Below, piece after piece: positions 52,913 to 61,386 of a stretch of DNA of 64,000 bases. The stretch comes from Dyadobacter sp. CY261 (GTDB taxonomy: Bacteria > Bacteroidota > Bacteroidia > Cytophagales > Spirosomataceae). The stretch's first letter is position 1; every line of letters starts with the position of its first letter. The DNA lies in assembly GCF_021440085.1 (NCBI RefSeq), contig NZ_JAKCPW010000007.1, forward strand, positions 310,001 to 374,000. Reading direction: 5' to 3'. The position numbers and the translations under genes were made by a program. The notes under the pieces are model-generated. The model ran no database searches. It worked only from the letters and a program-made list of their open reading frames with translations, and was not told the DNA's origin.

Positions 52913-54218
52913 AGCCGTCGCATACCCTGGCGAGGTCGGTCTGCGGGTCGATCAGCAGATTGCTCGGGTGCCCGTTCACCGAAGCATAGCAAACCGCCCG
53001 CACTTCCGTGTCTCCGACACCGTTTTCGAGGTAATAGTCATGGAGATAATGCGCGAATTGCAGGATCATATCCGGCTGAAAACTGCATTGCCTGGCTTGT
53101 ATGCGGGTCAGGAACCGTTCGGGTTTCACGGTGAACTGTTGCCCGGTGCGCTTCACCTTCACCTCGTATTCCAGGGATGCATTTTTTTCCATCAGCATGA
53201 TATTCCAGGCAAACCGGAAACCCTGTTCATGCCATAGTACATTGCCGCCATACCAGTAACTCCGGAAAGGCATGGCAAGCTGGAAAAGGAAGAAAATAGT
53301 GAGGGAGAAAATCAGGAGGGTGTTCGTGGCGGGCGGCAATCGTACATATGTGTCGCGTATCTGCGCTGCACTTGCGCCGGGTAAGAACGTGCGCAGGATA
53401 TTGCGGTGAAAAGTTTCAGGGAAGAAAATGAGCGCGGTGATGAGCATCATCCAGGGGAACATCCCAATGTAAAACAGCCAATGTGTCATGAGGTGGAACA
53501 CAACCACGACCATGTACATTGAGCCGTGCGTCCGTCGCCAGCTGAGCAGGAACGGTGCGCTGAGATCGAACAGCATCGCAAACCAGCTCAATGCAAATGC
53601 CACCCAGGCCTGCGTAAGCAACGGGCCTATGACCGGAAAATCCTGATTGGCCGAAAGCCATATCCGCAATGGTTGTGCTTCGAAAAGCCAGTCGTACCGG
53701 AGCTTGGCGACGCCCCCGAAAAAATACACCATACCTACCTGTGCCCGTAGCGCCCAGGACATCCACATGGCCGGCGGTGTTTGAATGTTGGAGAAAAAAC
53801 GGCGGTCGAGCGAGCAGGCGGCGTGCATGGGCAGGAAGCACATAAGCAATGCGAGCAGGCTTACCTGGTAATAATGGTTGAGGTAAACGCTTTTGTCAAG
53901 CAGCTCCACGTAGGTGAAAAGCAGGAAAAATGTAACGATCGCAAACCTGTAAAACAACCCGAATGTAATGAGCAATGCCAGCACCGCGAGCAGGTAGAAC
54001 ACCGCGTGCATATACGGCCCCGGCAACGGCCTTATCCATTCAAATCCGTAGAAGGAAAAGAAAAATTGGGGTTTGATATAAAAATCCGACACCCAGCCGC
54101 GTGTGATGAACCGTACTTCTGCCACAAATAGGAGCAATCCAAAGGCGATCCGGAAGAATGCCAATGATTCTCCTGTGGTGGCCACGCGGCCTTTTCGGAT
54201 CAGGCTTTGGATCGACAT
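52875..54218 (-). CDS. HTTM-domain membrane protein (vitamin K-dependent carboxylase-like)
   Basis: Protein of 447 residues with six or more hydrophobic segments in the first 320 residues and a soluble C-terminal tail. Horizontally transferred transmembrane (HTTM) domain signature: F-R-I-A-F-G-L-L-L-F near the start, N-H-Y-Y-Q-V and M-H-A-A-C-S-L-D, then V-Y-F-F-G-G-V-A-K-L and H-L-M-T-H-W-L-F. The family is related to gamma-glutamyl carboxylase, but bacterial members in iron operons have no proven reaction. It starts 5 bases after an imelysin gene and overlaps the TonB receptor, so it belongs to the same uptake operon. Confidence 0.82.
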   Translation of the reverse strand: MSIQSLIRKGRVATTGESLAFFRIAFGLLLFVAEVRFITRGWVSDFYIKPQFFFSFYGFEWIRPLPGPYMHAVFYLLAVLALLITFGLFYRFAIVTFFLLFTYVELLDKSVYLNHYYQVSLLALLMCFLPMHAACSLDRRFFSNIQTPPAMWMSWALRAQVGMVYFFGGVAKLRYDWLFEAQPLRIWLSANQDFPVIGPLLTQAWVAFALSWFAMLFDLSAPFLLSWRRTHGSMYMVVVVFHLMTHWLFYIGMFPWMMLITALIFFPETFHRNILRTFLPGASAAQIRDTYVRLPPATNTLLIFSLTIFFLFQLAMPFRSYWYGGNVLWHEQGFRFAWNIMLMEKNASLEYEVKVKRTGQQFTVKPERFLTRIQARQCSFQPDMILQFAHYLHDYYLENGVGDTEVRAVCYASVNGHPSNLLIDPQTDLARVCDGFAPKQWITAWKN

Positions 54219-54223
54219 TTCGC

Positions 54224-55351
54224 CTAGTCGCCGTCGTTATCGCTGAATGTCAGCAACACGCCGAGGTTGTTGATCATATCCACTTCCATCATTACCTGAA
54301 GTTTTTTCACTTCGTCGTAAGCCGCGTTGACCTGGTCCTTCTGGGTAGTTACCGCCGTGCTCAGTGGTACGGTAATAGATTCGATTTTGGCATAAACCGT
54401 CGCAAATTGTCCTTTGATCTTCGCGCTCAACGCCTGGTCGCCCGATTTGGCACCCGCTTCGTCGAGGATATCGTCAATTCCCGGACCATCGGCGGCACCG
54501 GCGGCTTTGCCTGTAAAAGCATTTTCAAGCGACTGCACTTCGGCCTTTAACAGCGCCAGTGAGGCATTGCTCAGTGGTGCGTCCACCAGGCCCGGCTGGG
54601 GCGTACCGTTGTTCCGCTTCCCGATCGGCGCGCCCAGGCGTTCGTCCTTGATCGTGTACACGAGGTCGATCATCTTATTGGCCAGCACACCAAATGAGGA
54701 GTTGATATCGCGGCCATTGGCTTCGATGAATGTTTTGATATAATTGCCGCCGTCGGACTTCCATTTAGTAGTGACCGTCTCAGCCTGCTTTTGCAAATTG
54801 GCACAAAGCGCTTTGAGATAATTGCCCCGGCCGGCCCCATTGATCCCGGAATAGTTCGCCATGATCGCCGCATTGCCTGAAGTGCTGAACAGCATGTATT
54901 CAATGGCCCGAATGCCCTTCGATGCCGCACCGAGGCCTTCGATATAGGCATCGTCGACCGTACCGCCCGGCTGGCTTACTGCCTTTTCGATGGCGGTAGT
55001 GTTAAGGGTATTGAAATAAATGGACGACCCAAGGAAGTCATCATCAATAGGGCCCTGGGTAAACAAGGAAGCCGTTTTCCAGGCCTGTGCCATTGCGAGC
55101 CAGGCATTCTGGACGGCGGCCAGTTTGGTTTCGCTTTTGACATCGGCAGCATAGGCCGTAGCGGCTTCGGTGAGTGCCTTTGCATTGGTCTGGAATGCCT
55201 CAAATGAAGGAATGATCACATTGTTGCCGACATTTTGCAGCATCGCCACGCGCGAAGTCTCGTCGCCCGGATCGGGATTGTCTTTGGACGAACATCCCAG
55301 TACCAGTATTCCGGTAACCAATGCGTAAGCCAGTTTTTTGAATCGTTTCAT
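54224..55351 (-). CDS. Imelysin-family lipoprotein (peptidase M75-like), GxHxxE motif altered
   Basis: Protein of 375 residues. Lipoprotein signal with L-V-L-G-C (Cys20). Two four-helix halves: first at about 40-190, second at about 210-370. The family motif G-x-H-x-x-E appears as G-I-R-A-I-E at 146-151, so the His is replaced by Arg148. Imelysins, despite the M75 name, are iron-regulated periplasmic or outer-membrane proteins of ferric uptake (as in EfeO). This copy is probably a divergent iron-binding or scaffold partner of the di-haem protein encoded 9 bases upstream. Confidence 0.83.
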   Translation of the reverse strand: MKRFKKLAYALVTGILVLGCSSKDNPDPGDETSRVAMLQNVGNNVIIPSFEAFQTNAKALTEAATAYAADVKSETKLAAVQNAWLAMAQAWKTASLFTQGPIDDDFLGSSIYFNTLNTTAIEKAVSQPGGTVDDAYIEGLGAASKGIRAIEYMLFSTSGNAAIMANYSGINGAGRGNYLKALCANLQKQAETVTTKWKSDGGNYIKTFIEANGRDINSSFGVLANKMIDLVYTIKDERLGAPIGKRNNGTPQPGLVDAPLSNASLALLKAEVQSLENAFTGKAAGAADGPGIDDILDEAGAKSGDQALSAKIKGQFATVYAKIESITVPLSTAVTTQKDQVNAAYDEVKKLQVMMEVDMINNLGVLLTFSDNDGD

Positions 55352-55360
55352 GGTGGATTG

Positions 55361-56776
55361 CTATAGTGAATCGATGAAGCGTAACAATGCTTCCCGTTCG
55401 GTTTTGGAATAATTCATAAATGCCTTTTTTGATACCTCGGCCTCACCTCCATGCCACAGAATGGCCTCTTCGGCATTGCGTGCACGACCGTCGTGGAGCA
55501 GAAAAGTGTGCTTGTTCACGATGCGGATCAGCCCCAGGCCCCAGAGCGGCGGGGTGCGCCATTCGGTGCCGGTAGCTTCGAAGTCGGGGCGGTGGTCGGC
55601 CAGGTCTTCGCCCATGTCGTGCAGCAGCAGGTCGGTGTAGGGGCGGATTGTTTGGGCCGACAGATAGGAGGGAGAATTGGTTTTGCCGGTCAGCATTTTC
55701 GGTATATGGCAGCCGGTGCAATGGGCTTGGGCAAACAATTCGCGGCCTGCGAGCACCTGCTGGTCTTTCCAGTCGCGCCGGGCGGGCACGGCCAACGCAC
55801 GGATGTAGAACACGACGTCCTCAAAAATAGAATCGGTGATCTCTGGTCTCCCGCCGTTGGGCAATGCACCATATTTGGCCAATTGGGCGGCGGTAAGGCC
55901 CTCGTTCATAAATAGCGGGGAAGTCACGCCCAGGTCGCCATTGAATGCGCTTCCGCTTTGCTGTTCGACGGTCGGTTGGTTGGCCTTCCAGCCAAAGCGC
56001 CCGAGTACTTTTTTGTTTTGCCTGAAATCCCAAACGTAATTGGGCCGGCCCGAAATGCCGTCATGACTATTGTCACTATCATCGGCGAACGAAAGGATGG
56101 TCTGCTCCGGCACGATTTCCAGCAAGCCCACACCCGACATTTGCGGCGCAATGCGTGGCGATACCAGCGTGCCGGTCATAGGGCCGTATTGCTGATTGGA
56201 AAATGTATAAGTGGGTTTTCTTAGCGAAAAGGGCGTGCCATCCGGATAAGTACCAGGCATTTCAGTGTAGGTTACGGCCACGTCACCCTCCGCCAATGCA
56301 CCGATGACTGCTCTTGGATTGAACTGCTCGCCATAATTCGGATCGAAAAGCGGCCCGCCGTGCGCATCCTGGCCGGGTATCGAGAGGCGGAAAAGCAATG
56401 CCTGGGTAATTTGCTGGTCGGAGGCTGAAACCGGTGCGCCCCGGCCATCCTGAAAATGGCAGGCGGAACAGGAGGAGGCATTGAACAACGGCCCCAGCCC
56501 GTCGCGCGCGCTGGTGGAGGAAGGTGCCGTTACCCAGTTGTTGCGGTTGAACGAATTGCCGATCACAAAGCGGTCGACTTCGGGCGATGTCAGGCTCGTC
56601 AGCGCATTGCCGAATGCATTGGCCGTGTGGTCAAATACAGTCCCTTCCTGCCCGCCCGAAAACGCCTCGTCTTCCTCGGCAACCGGCTCGTTCTTCACAT
56701 CGTCGTCATGTTTGCATTGAACGAGCATCAGGCCCACCAAGCATACCCAGAAACTTATTTTTACCCTGGTAATCAC
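55361..56776 (-). CDS. Di-haem oxidoreductase (DUF1111 family) lipoprotein
   Basis: Protein of 471 residues, GTG start. Lipoprotein signal with L-V-Q-C (Cys21). Two haem c motifs: C103-S-A-C-H107 and C353-T-G-C-H357. Other family traits are N-R-N-N-W-V, F-N-A-S-S-C-S-A-C-H-F-Q-D-G-R-G, and H-D-G-I-S-G-R-P-N-Y-V-W-D before the second haem. The family is distantly similar to bacterial cytochrome c peroxidases and recurs next to imelysins; a ferric-reductase or electron-transfer role in iron uptake is likely but inferred. Lies between two imelysin genes. Confidence 0.88.
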   Translation of the reverse strand: MITRVKISFWVCLVGLMLVQCKHDDDVKNEPVAEEDEAFSGGQEGTVFDHTANAFGNALTSLTSPEVDRFVIGNSFNRNNWVTAPSSTSARDGLGPLFNASSCSACHFQDGRGAPVSASDQQITQALLFRLSIPGQDAHGGPLFDPNYGEQFNPRAVIGALAEGDVAVTYTEMPGTYPDGTPFSLRKPTYTFSNQQYGPMTGTLVSPRIAPQMSGVGLLEIVPEQTILSFADDSDNSHDGISGRPNYVWDFRQNKKVLGRFGWKANQPTVEQQSGSAFNGDLGVTSPLFMNEGLTAAQLAKYGALPNGGRPEITDSIFEDVVFYIRALAVPARRDWKDQQVLAGRELFAQAHCTGCHIPKMLTGKTNSPSYLSAQTIRPYTDLLLHDMGEDLADHRPDFEATGTEWRTPPLWGLGLIRIVNKHTFLLHDGRARNAEEAILWHGGEAEVSKKAFMNYSKTEREALLRFIDSL

Positions 56777-56807
56777 TTCAAAAGGGGATTATTTTTTTCA
56801 GGCAGCA

Positions 56808-56840
56808 AATGGCACCCCGCATGATCCGCGGGATGCCATT
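56808..56840 (-). other. Strong hairpin between the first imelysin and di-haem genes
   Basis: AATGGCACCCCGC (56808-56820) and GCGGGATGCCATT (56828-56840) pair over 13 positions with one mismatch, 7-base loop. On the minus strand an A-rich, not T-rich, tract follows, so it is not a classical terminator. It may protect the upstream imelysin mRNA or partly attenuate the rest of the operon. Confidence 0.5.
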
Positions 56841-56859
56841 GCTAAGAATACATTGAAAA

Positions 56860-58059
56860 TCAGTTGGTTTCCGGAATGCTCAGGTTGATCCCGATCGTGC
56901 TTCCGGCCAGGGTAATAAGGTCGGCCTGCGCACGCAGCGATTTGATAGCCGCCTCCATCGCGGGACGGGCGTTTTTCACTGCCTGGTCCACAGGGGCGGG
57001 TATGGCCTTCACAGCAGCCGTCGCGGCGTCCATACCGGTCGTGATCTGAGCATTGATATCGATGCTTTTTGCTTTCACAAGGTCGTCGATACCCGGGCCG
57101 TCCAGGGTGGTGCCGTCCACGCGTTTGTATCTGCCCAGATAAACATTGTAAATCCCCGCCTCGTCGTAAATGTAGTCGTTGTGGGTGTTATCGGAAAAGC
57201 ACGAATGCTCGTCTTCCTGATCCTTCGACGCCAGGATCACGGTCATGCGTTCGCCGGAAAGCTCTCCTTTGGTCAGCTTACCCATGCCGAGCATCATGTT
57301 CGTCAGCGACTGAGTTACATTGGCCGCTGCCGTAAAATCTTTGCGGTAAGCGCCCGCAGTTTCCCATTGTGCTTTTACTTTTTCCAGATCCTTGACCAGC
57401 AGATCGGTCACTATTTTCAGGTACTGGGCGCGACGCTCCTGATTTTGCGCGGTTCCGCCTTTTACATAGTCGGTATAAGGACGCTTGCCCGCGCTGTCGT
57501 CGTACAGGTCTTGTCCCCAAAGCAGGAATTCGATCGCGTGGTAACCTACTTTTACGTCGGTATCCCCGTTTTTGCCATTGTCGGCCAACAGCACTTCCTC
57601 GCTGATCGTCGGGTAATCTTTGAGGTTATTGATCACACCCGCGAGGTAATTTATCCCACCGGGTGCTTTTTCCTCCTTCACGTAATCGATATAAGCCTCA
57701 TCCAATGGCCATGAGTTGATCAGCCCTTCGAGATTTTCCTCGGTCCCGTCGATAGGGCCGTCGTAAAAGCGGAAAGCCTCGGTTTGCAGGTAAGGGACAC
57801 GGCTCGCGAGCCAGGCAGCCTTGCTGTCTTCCAACCCTTTGGCGGTAGGGTTTTGCACGAATGCATTCACCTGCGCCTGCAAATCCTTTGCGAGCTTCCA
57901 TGCATCGTCATAATTGGCCAGTACCAGGTCGGCGTAATTATTCACAACTTCCTGCGTGGTGACCGTAGGAGTAATGTTCTGATCGTCGTCATCGTCCGAA
58001 TCGCAAGCCGCCAGGCACCCCAGCAGGAAAACAGGTATAATAAATCTCTTCATATCCAA
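56860..58059 (-). CDS. Imelysin-family lipoprotein (peptidase M75-like)
   Basis: Protein of 399 residues, first gene of the iron-uptake operon. Lipoprotein signal L-A-A-C with Cys19, then an acidic D-S-D-D-D-D-D linker. Intact family motif G-Y-H-A-I-E at 172-177, followed by F-L-L-W-G-Q-D. Two helical halves as usual. A C-S-C-F-like Cys near residue 286 stands in an H-S-C-F segment; no function known. With the di-haem protein, HTTM protein and FecA-like receptor downstream it probably binds iron at the cell surface or periplasm. Either Met1 or Met3 may be the start. Confidence 0.9.
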   Translation of the reverse strand: MDMKRFIIPVFLLGCLAACDSDDDDDQNITPTVTTQEVVNNYADLVLANYDDAWKLAKDLQAQVNAFVQNPTAKGLEDSKAAWLASRVPYLQTEAFRFYDGPIDGTEENLEGLINSWPLDEAYIDYVKEEKAPGGINYLAGVINNLKDYPTISEEVLLADNGKNGDTDVKVGYHAIEFLLWGQDLYDDSAGKRPYTDYVKGGTAQNQERRAQYLKIVTDLLVKDLEKVKAQWETAGAYRKDFTAAANVTQSLTNMMLGMGKLTKGELSGERMTVILASKDQEDEHSCFSDNTHNDYIYDEAGIYNVYLGRYKRVDGTTLDGPGIDDLVKAKSIDINAQITTGMDAATAAVKAIPAPVDQAVKNARPAMEAAIKSLRAQADLITLAGSTIGINLSIPETN

Positions 58060-58107
58060 TGGATTTTGGTAAGGTGATTAACCACAAAGGAAAATATGAA
58101 TAGATCA

Positions 58108-58126
58108 ATTTAGACTAATTTCAAAT
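58108..58126 (-). promoter_or_regulatory. Possible iron-responsive operator upstream of the imelysin operon
   Basis: ATTTAGACTAATTTCAAAT is an AT-rich, imperfect dyad (ATTT...AAAT ends) 49 bases before the imelysin start, in the only intergenic interval ahead of the operon. Its place and TTTAGA-like half fit a Fur/DtxR-type box, but symmetry is weak and no second copy was found. Confidence 0.25.
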
Positions 58127-58180
58127 AAAATTAATGAAATTTTAATCTGATGCCTGTAATGTGCATGGCTCACCCGGACA

Positions 58181-60364
58181 TTAGGGCAACCTGAATGCCA
58201 TGATAGATCCGGAAGGATTTCCTTTTGTTCCGCCAACGGAGAGCGCCACATATTGTTTGCCACCACTCATATAGGTGCTGGCGGTAGCATTGGCTATACC
58301 GGGAAGTTCGGTTTGCCATAGCAGCTTGCCCGTCTTTTTATCGAATGCGCGAAGTTTGCGATCCTGCGTGCCGCTGATGAAAATGAGCCCTCCGGCAGTG
58401 ACGATCGGCCCGGCGGAACCTTCCTGGCCGGTTTCAGGCGCGCCGGTTTCACGACGTTTTTCGTCGTTTCCGAGCGTGATTTGCCATTCATAATCACCCG
58501 TAGAGAGGTTAATTGCGCTCAGCGTGCCCCAGGGCGGACGAAGCGCGGGGTTACCATTCGGGTCGCGGAAGTGGCCGTAGGCGGTTAGGTTCAGGTATTT
58601 GTCTGCTCCTCTGAGGGTCTGTCCGGTTTCCATTTTGGTTATTTTGCTGGAATTCTGCGGACGGTCGTACAAGAATGCGATAATGCCTTTTTCTTTCCCT
58701 TTGATGGCACTGGCGAATGCGGGCATCTTGCCGCCGCCTTTTTTGATCTTATCGAGCGCAGCTTCACGCGTCATGCGATTGCGCAGGCCGATGAGCGACG
58801 GATAGGTGGGCTCGTCGCCGTTTTTGTCCTTGCCATGACAGGCCACACAGTAGGTCATATACAATGTTCTGCCCTGGTCGTACACGGTTTGGTCTTTGGC
58901 TTCCTGTTCGAGATCCACTTTTTTCATTGACTGGATTTCAGGCGAGTCATTGGATTTAACAAAAAGTACCGTACTCGAAGGATCATAAGCCGCCCCGCCC
59001 CATTCCGCCCCGCCACGGGTACCGGGGAGCATTAGTGTGCCTTTCAGGTCGGGTGGGGTGAAAAGGCCTTCATAGCGCATGGAGCGGAATTTTTTCACAA
59101 TCGAATCGTGACCTGCGTCGGTATAATGCGTCAGATCGGCCTCGGTCATTATTTGCCGGGCAAATGGCTTGGGTTTTAATGGGAACGGCTGGGTAGGGGA
59201 GGCGTGCTCGCCGGGAATGTTCGAGGCCGGTACTTTGCGCTCCTCGATCGGGAATAGCGGCTCGCCGGTTTCGCGGTTAAATACGAATACAAACCCGTGC
59301 TTGGTCACCTGGGCCACGGCGTCGATGTCTTTGCCGTCGCGTTTGACCGTCACGAGGTTGGGCGGGGCGGGCAGGTCGTAGTCCCAAAGATCGTGGTGGA
59401 CGAGTTGGTAATGCCAGATATAGGCACCGGTTGCCGCATTCAACGCGACTACGCTGTTGCCATACAGGTTGTTACCCTTCCGATCGGCACCGTAAAAGTC
59501 ATAAGAAGGCGAGCCCGTTGCGAGAAAAACGATGCCGCGTTTCAAATCGAGACTCATTCCAGCCCAGTCATTTACCCCTCCCGCATATTTATAGGCATCT
59601 TTCGGCCAGGTTTCGTAACCGGGCTCACCGGGCAGGGGAATGGTATGGAAAGTCCATTCCAGCTTGCCGGTTTTGCAGTTATAAGCGCGGATATAGCCTG
59701 GCTGAGCACCGTAAAGTTCCGAAACCTCGGCACCCATGATGAGTAAATCCTTGTAAACAATGCCCGGCGAGGTGGGGATCACCGAAATGGTTTCCGGGTC
59801 ATCGCGCAGGCCGACATTCATGCTCACCTTGCCGTCTTTCCCGAAGGTAGGGATCGGTTTACCGGTCCGGGCGTCGAGCGCGAACAAGTTATCGCCCCCG
59901 GTGAAGAGAATGCGCTTATCCGGTTGGCCGGGCCGCGTTCCATCTTCCCAATAGGTTACCCCACGGCTCACCCCGCCGCCTTCCGCACCCTCGAACGGAT
60001 CGAATTGCCAGAGTAGCTTACCGGTTTCCGCATTGATCGCATAGGCCCAATGCTTGGCGGAGGTGGCGTACATGATCCCATCGACGATAATCGGGTTGCA
60101 TTCGCTGCTGCCGGCGCGTGCTTCGGCCTTCATATCTGCAAAGGAATGTGTCCACGCCGGTTGGAGTTGTGTTACATTGGATACATTGATCTGGTCGAGC
60201 TTTGAGTAGCTGGTACTTTCGGCATCGGCTTTGTAAATGCTCCACGAGCGATCGTCATCATTGCGCATCTGGTAAGCCACCAGGCCGGTGAATGCGGCAA
60301 TAGCAGGAATTAGGAGCAGGTTTTTGTTGAGAAAGTATTTTTGAAATTTATTAATTCCAATCAT
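58181..60364 (-). CDS. PQQ-dependent dehydrogenase with inserted cytochrome c domain
   Basis: Protein of 727 residues, one N-terminal hydrophobic signal/anchor (L-L-L-I-P-A-I-A-A-F-T-G-L-V-A). Beta-propeller of quinoprotein alcohol/glucose-dehydrogenase type: W-blade motifs (A-x-x-G-K-L-x-W) at about 111-120, 231-240 and near the C-terminus, and the family segment H-H-D-L-W-D-Y-D at 323-330. A class I cytochrome c domain lies inside the propeller at about 490-570: C506-V-A-C-H510 with probable Met547 ligand in G-K-M-P-A-F. It would oxidise a sugar or alcohol in the periplasm and pass electrons to its own haem. PQQ synthesis genes are not seen here. Last gene of the SusC-SusD-DUF4380 unit. Confidence 0.87.
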   Translation of the reverse strand: MIGINKFQKYFLNKNLLLIPAIAAFTGLVAYQMRNDDDRSWSIYKADAESTSYSKLDQINVSNVTQLQPAWTHSFADMKAEARAGSSECNPIIVDGIMYATSAKHWAYAINAETGKLLWQFDPFEGAEGGGVSRGVTYWEDGTRPGQPDKRILFTGGDNLFALDARTGKPIPTFGKDGKVSMNVGLRDDPETISVIPTSPGIVYKDLLIMGAEVSELYGAQPGYIRAYNCKTGKLEWTFHTIPLPGEPGYETWPKDAYKYAGGVNDWAGMSLDLKRGIVFLATGSPSYDFYGADRKGNNLYGNSVVALNAATGAYIWHYQLVHHDLWDYDLPAPPNLVTVKRDGKDIDAVAQVTKHGFVFVFNRETGEPLFPIEERKVPASNIPGEHASPTQPFPLKPKPFARQIMTEADLTHYTDAGHDSIVKKFRSMRYEGLFTPPDLKGTLMLPGTRGGAEWGGAAYDPSSTVLFVKSNDSPEIQSMKKVDLEQEAKDQTVYDQGRTLYMTYCVACHGKDKNGDEPTYPSLIGLRNRMTREAALDKIKKGGGKMPAFASAIKGKEKGIIAFLYDRPQNSSKITKMETGQTLRGADKYLNLTAYGHFRDPNGNPALRPPWGTLSAINLSTGDYEWQITLGNDEKRRETGAPETGQEGSAGPIVTAGGLIFISGTQDRKLRAFDKKTGKLLWQTELPGIANATASTYMSGGKQYVALSVGGTKGNPSGSIMAFRLP

Positions 60365-60447
60365 AAAAAGGGAAGTTCAAGGCTCGAATAAGGGTTAGGA
60401 TAGGGAAACGCCTGACGGCGTTCGGGTTACAAAAGACCACGGAATGG

Positions 60448-61383
60448 TCATTTTACTATGCCCCGCACATAGTCAGCGAGGCTGCGGCTCCCGGCAGAAC
60501 GGTCGACAACAGCCGGGACTTTCCGGAGCAGCCAGGTGGTCGTCCAGCTGACCGAACTGCCGGGTTTGATCGGCAGGTAAGCGCCCTGGTGCTCGATTTC
60601 CACATAGCCGGAACCATTGACCGACAGTTCGCTGGCAAATAGCTCGACCTCACCCTCTTCGGGCGCGGTTTGTTCGAGGGTAATGTCGGGAAATTGCTTC
60701 ACGAGCAGGCGGTCGCCGTTCAGTTGCGCGAGCCAGCCTTCCGAGCCGTCGGCGTAGATCTGCCGGTCGCCTTTCGCAGGCAATTTTTCTTTTTGATAAA
60801 CATACCAAAAAACACCCTGCTGTACTTCCGTAGAATGCAACAGGCCGCCACGTGCCTTGTCGAGCCCGACGGGGAAAAACGCCGTTCCTCCTGTGTGTAC
60901 ACGCGTCACCTCCCAGGGCGCCACGCGCTGCTCCGCGTCAGACGCATTGCGGATCGTGTATTTGATGATAAACGACTGCTTACTAATGTTCCCGGAAATT
61001 TCTTTAATCACCACCAGCCCGGTTTTGCGGTCTTGCCGGCTGGTCAGCACCAATGCGCTGCCCTGTACCTTTGCTTCGTAAGGCTGGTTGTCGATTTCAG
61101 CGGAGGGCGGCCATTTCCAATCCTTTTGCGGACTGAACCAGAATGTGGAGCCCCAGTTGAAATCGTTGACGGTGCTATCGGTCAGAAAATCTTCACCATC
61201 CATGATCAGCGAGGTAATGCGGCCTCCCTTTGCCGGATTAATATGCATGACCTGTCCATCGAGTGCAATGCTGTACCGGCCATTTTGTGCTTTTGGGATG
61301 GCCCATTTCTGTCCCAATGATGGCAGGCATGCGATCAGAACGATGCATGCCGCCATGGTTAACCTGGATTTCAATGCGTCCAT
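60448..61383 (-). CDS. DUF4380-family secreted protein (aldose-epimerase-like beta sandwich)
   Basis: Protein of 311 residues with a signal peptide (A-A-C-I-V-L-I-A-C-L-P-S-L-G then Q). The G-G-R-I-T-S-L-I-M-D-G-E-D-F-L-T segment at about 55-70 and G-S-T-F-W-F-S-P-Q are typical of DUF4380, a beta-rich fold akin to galactose mutarotase. The role is unknown; a periplasmic carbohydrate-binding or epimerising step is plausible because it lies 3 bases after susD and ahead of a sugar-type PQQ dehydrogenase. Confidence 0.8.
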   Translation of the reverse strand: MDALKSRLTMAACIVLIACLPSLGQKWAIPKAQNGRYSIALDGQVMHINPAKGGRITSLIMDGEDFLTDSTVNDFNWGSTFWFSPQKDWKWPPSAEIDNQPYEAKVQGSALVLTSRQDRKTGLVVIKEISGNISKQSFIIKYTIRNASDAEQRVAPWEVTRVHTGGTAFFPVGLDKARGGLLHSTEVQQGVFWYVYQKEKLPAKGDRQIYADGSEGWLAQLNGDRLLVKQFPDITLEQTAPEEGEVELFASELSVNGSGYVEIEHQGAYLPIKPGSSVSWTTTWLLRKVPAVVDRSAGSRSLADYVRGIVK

Positions 61384-61386
61384 TCG

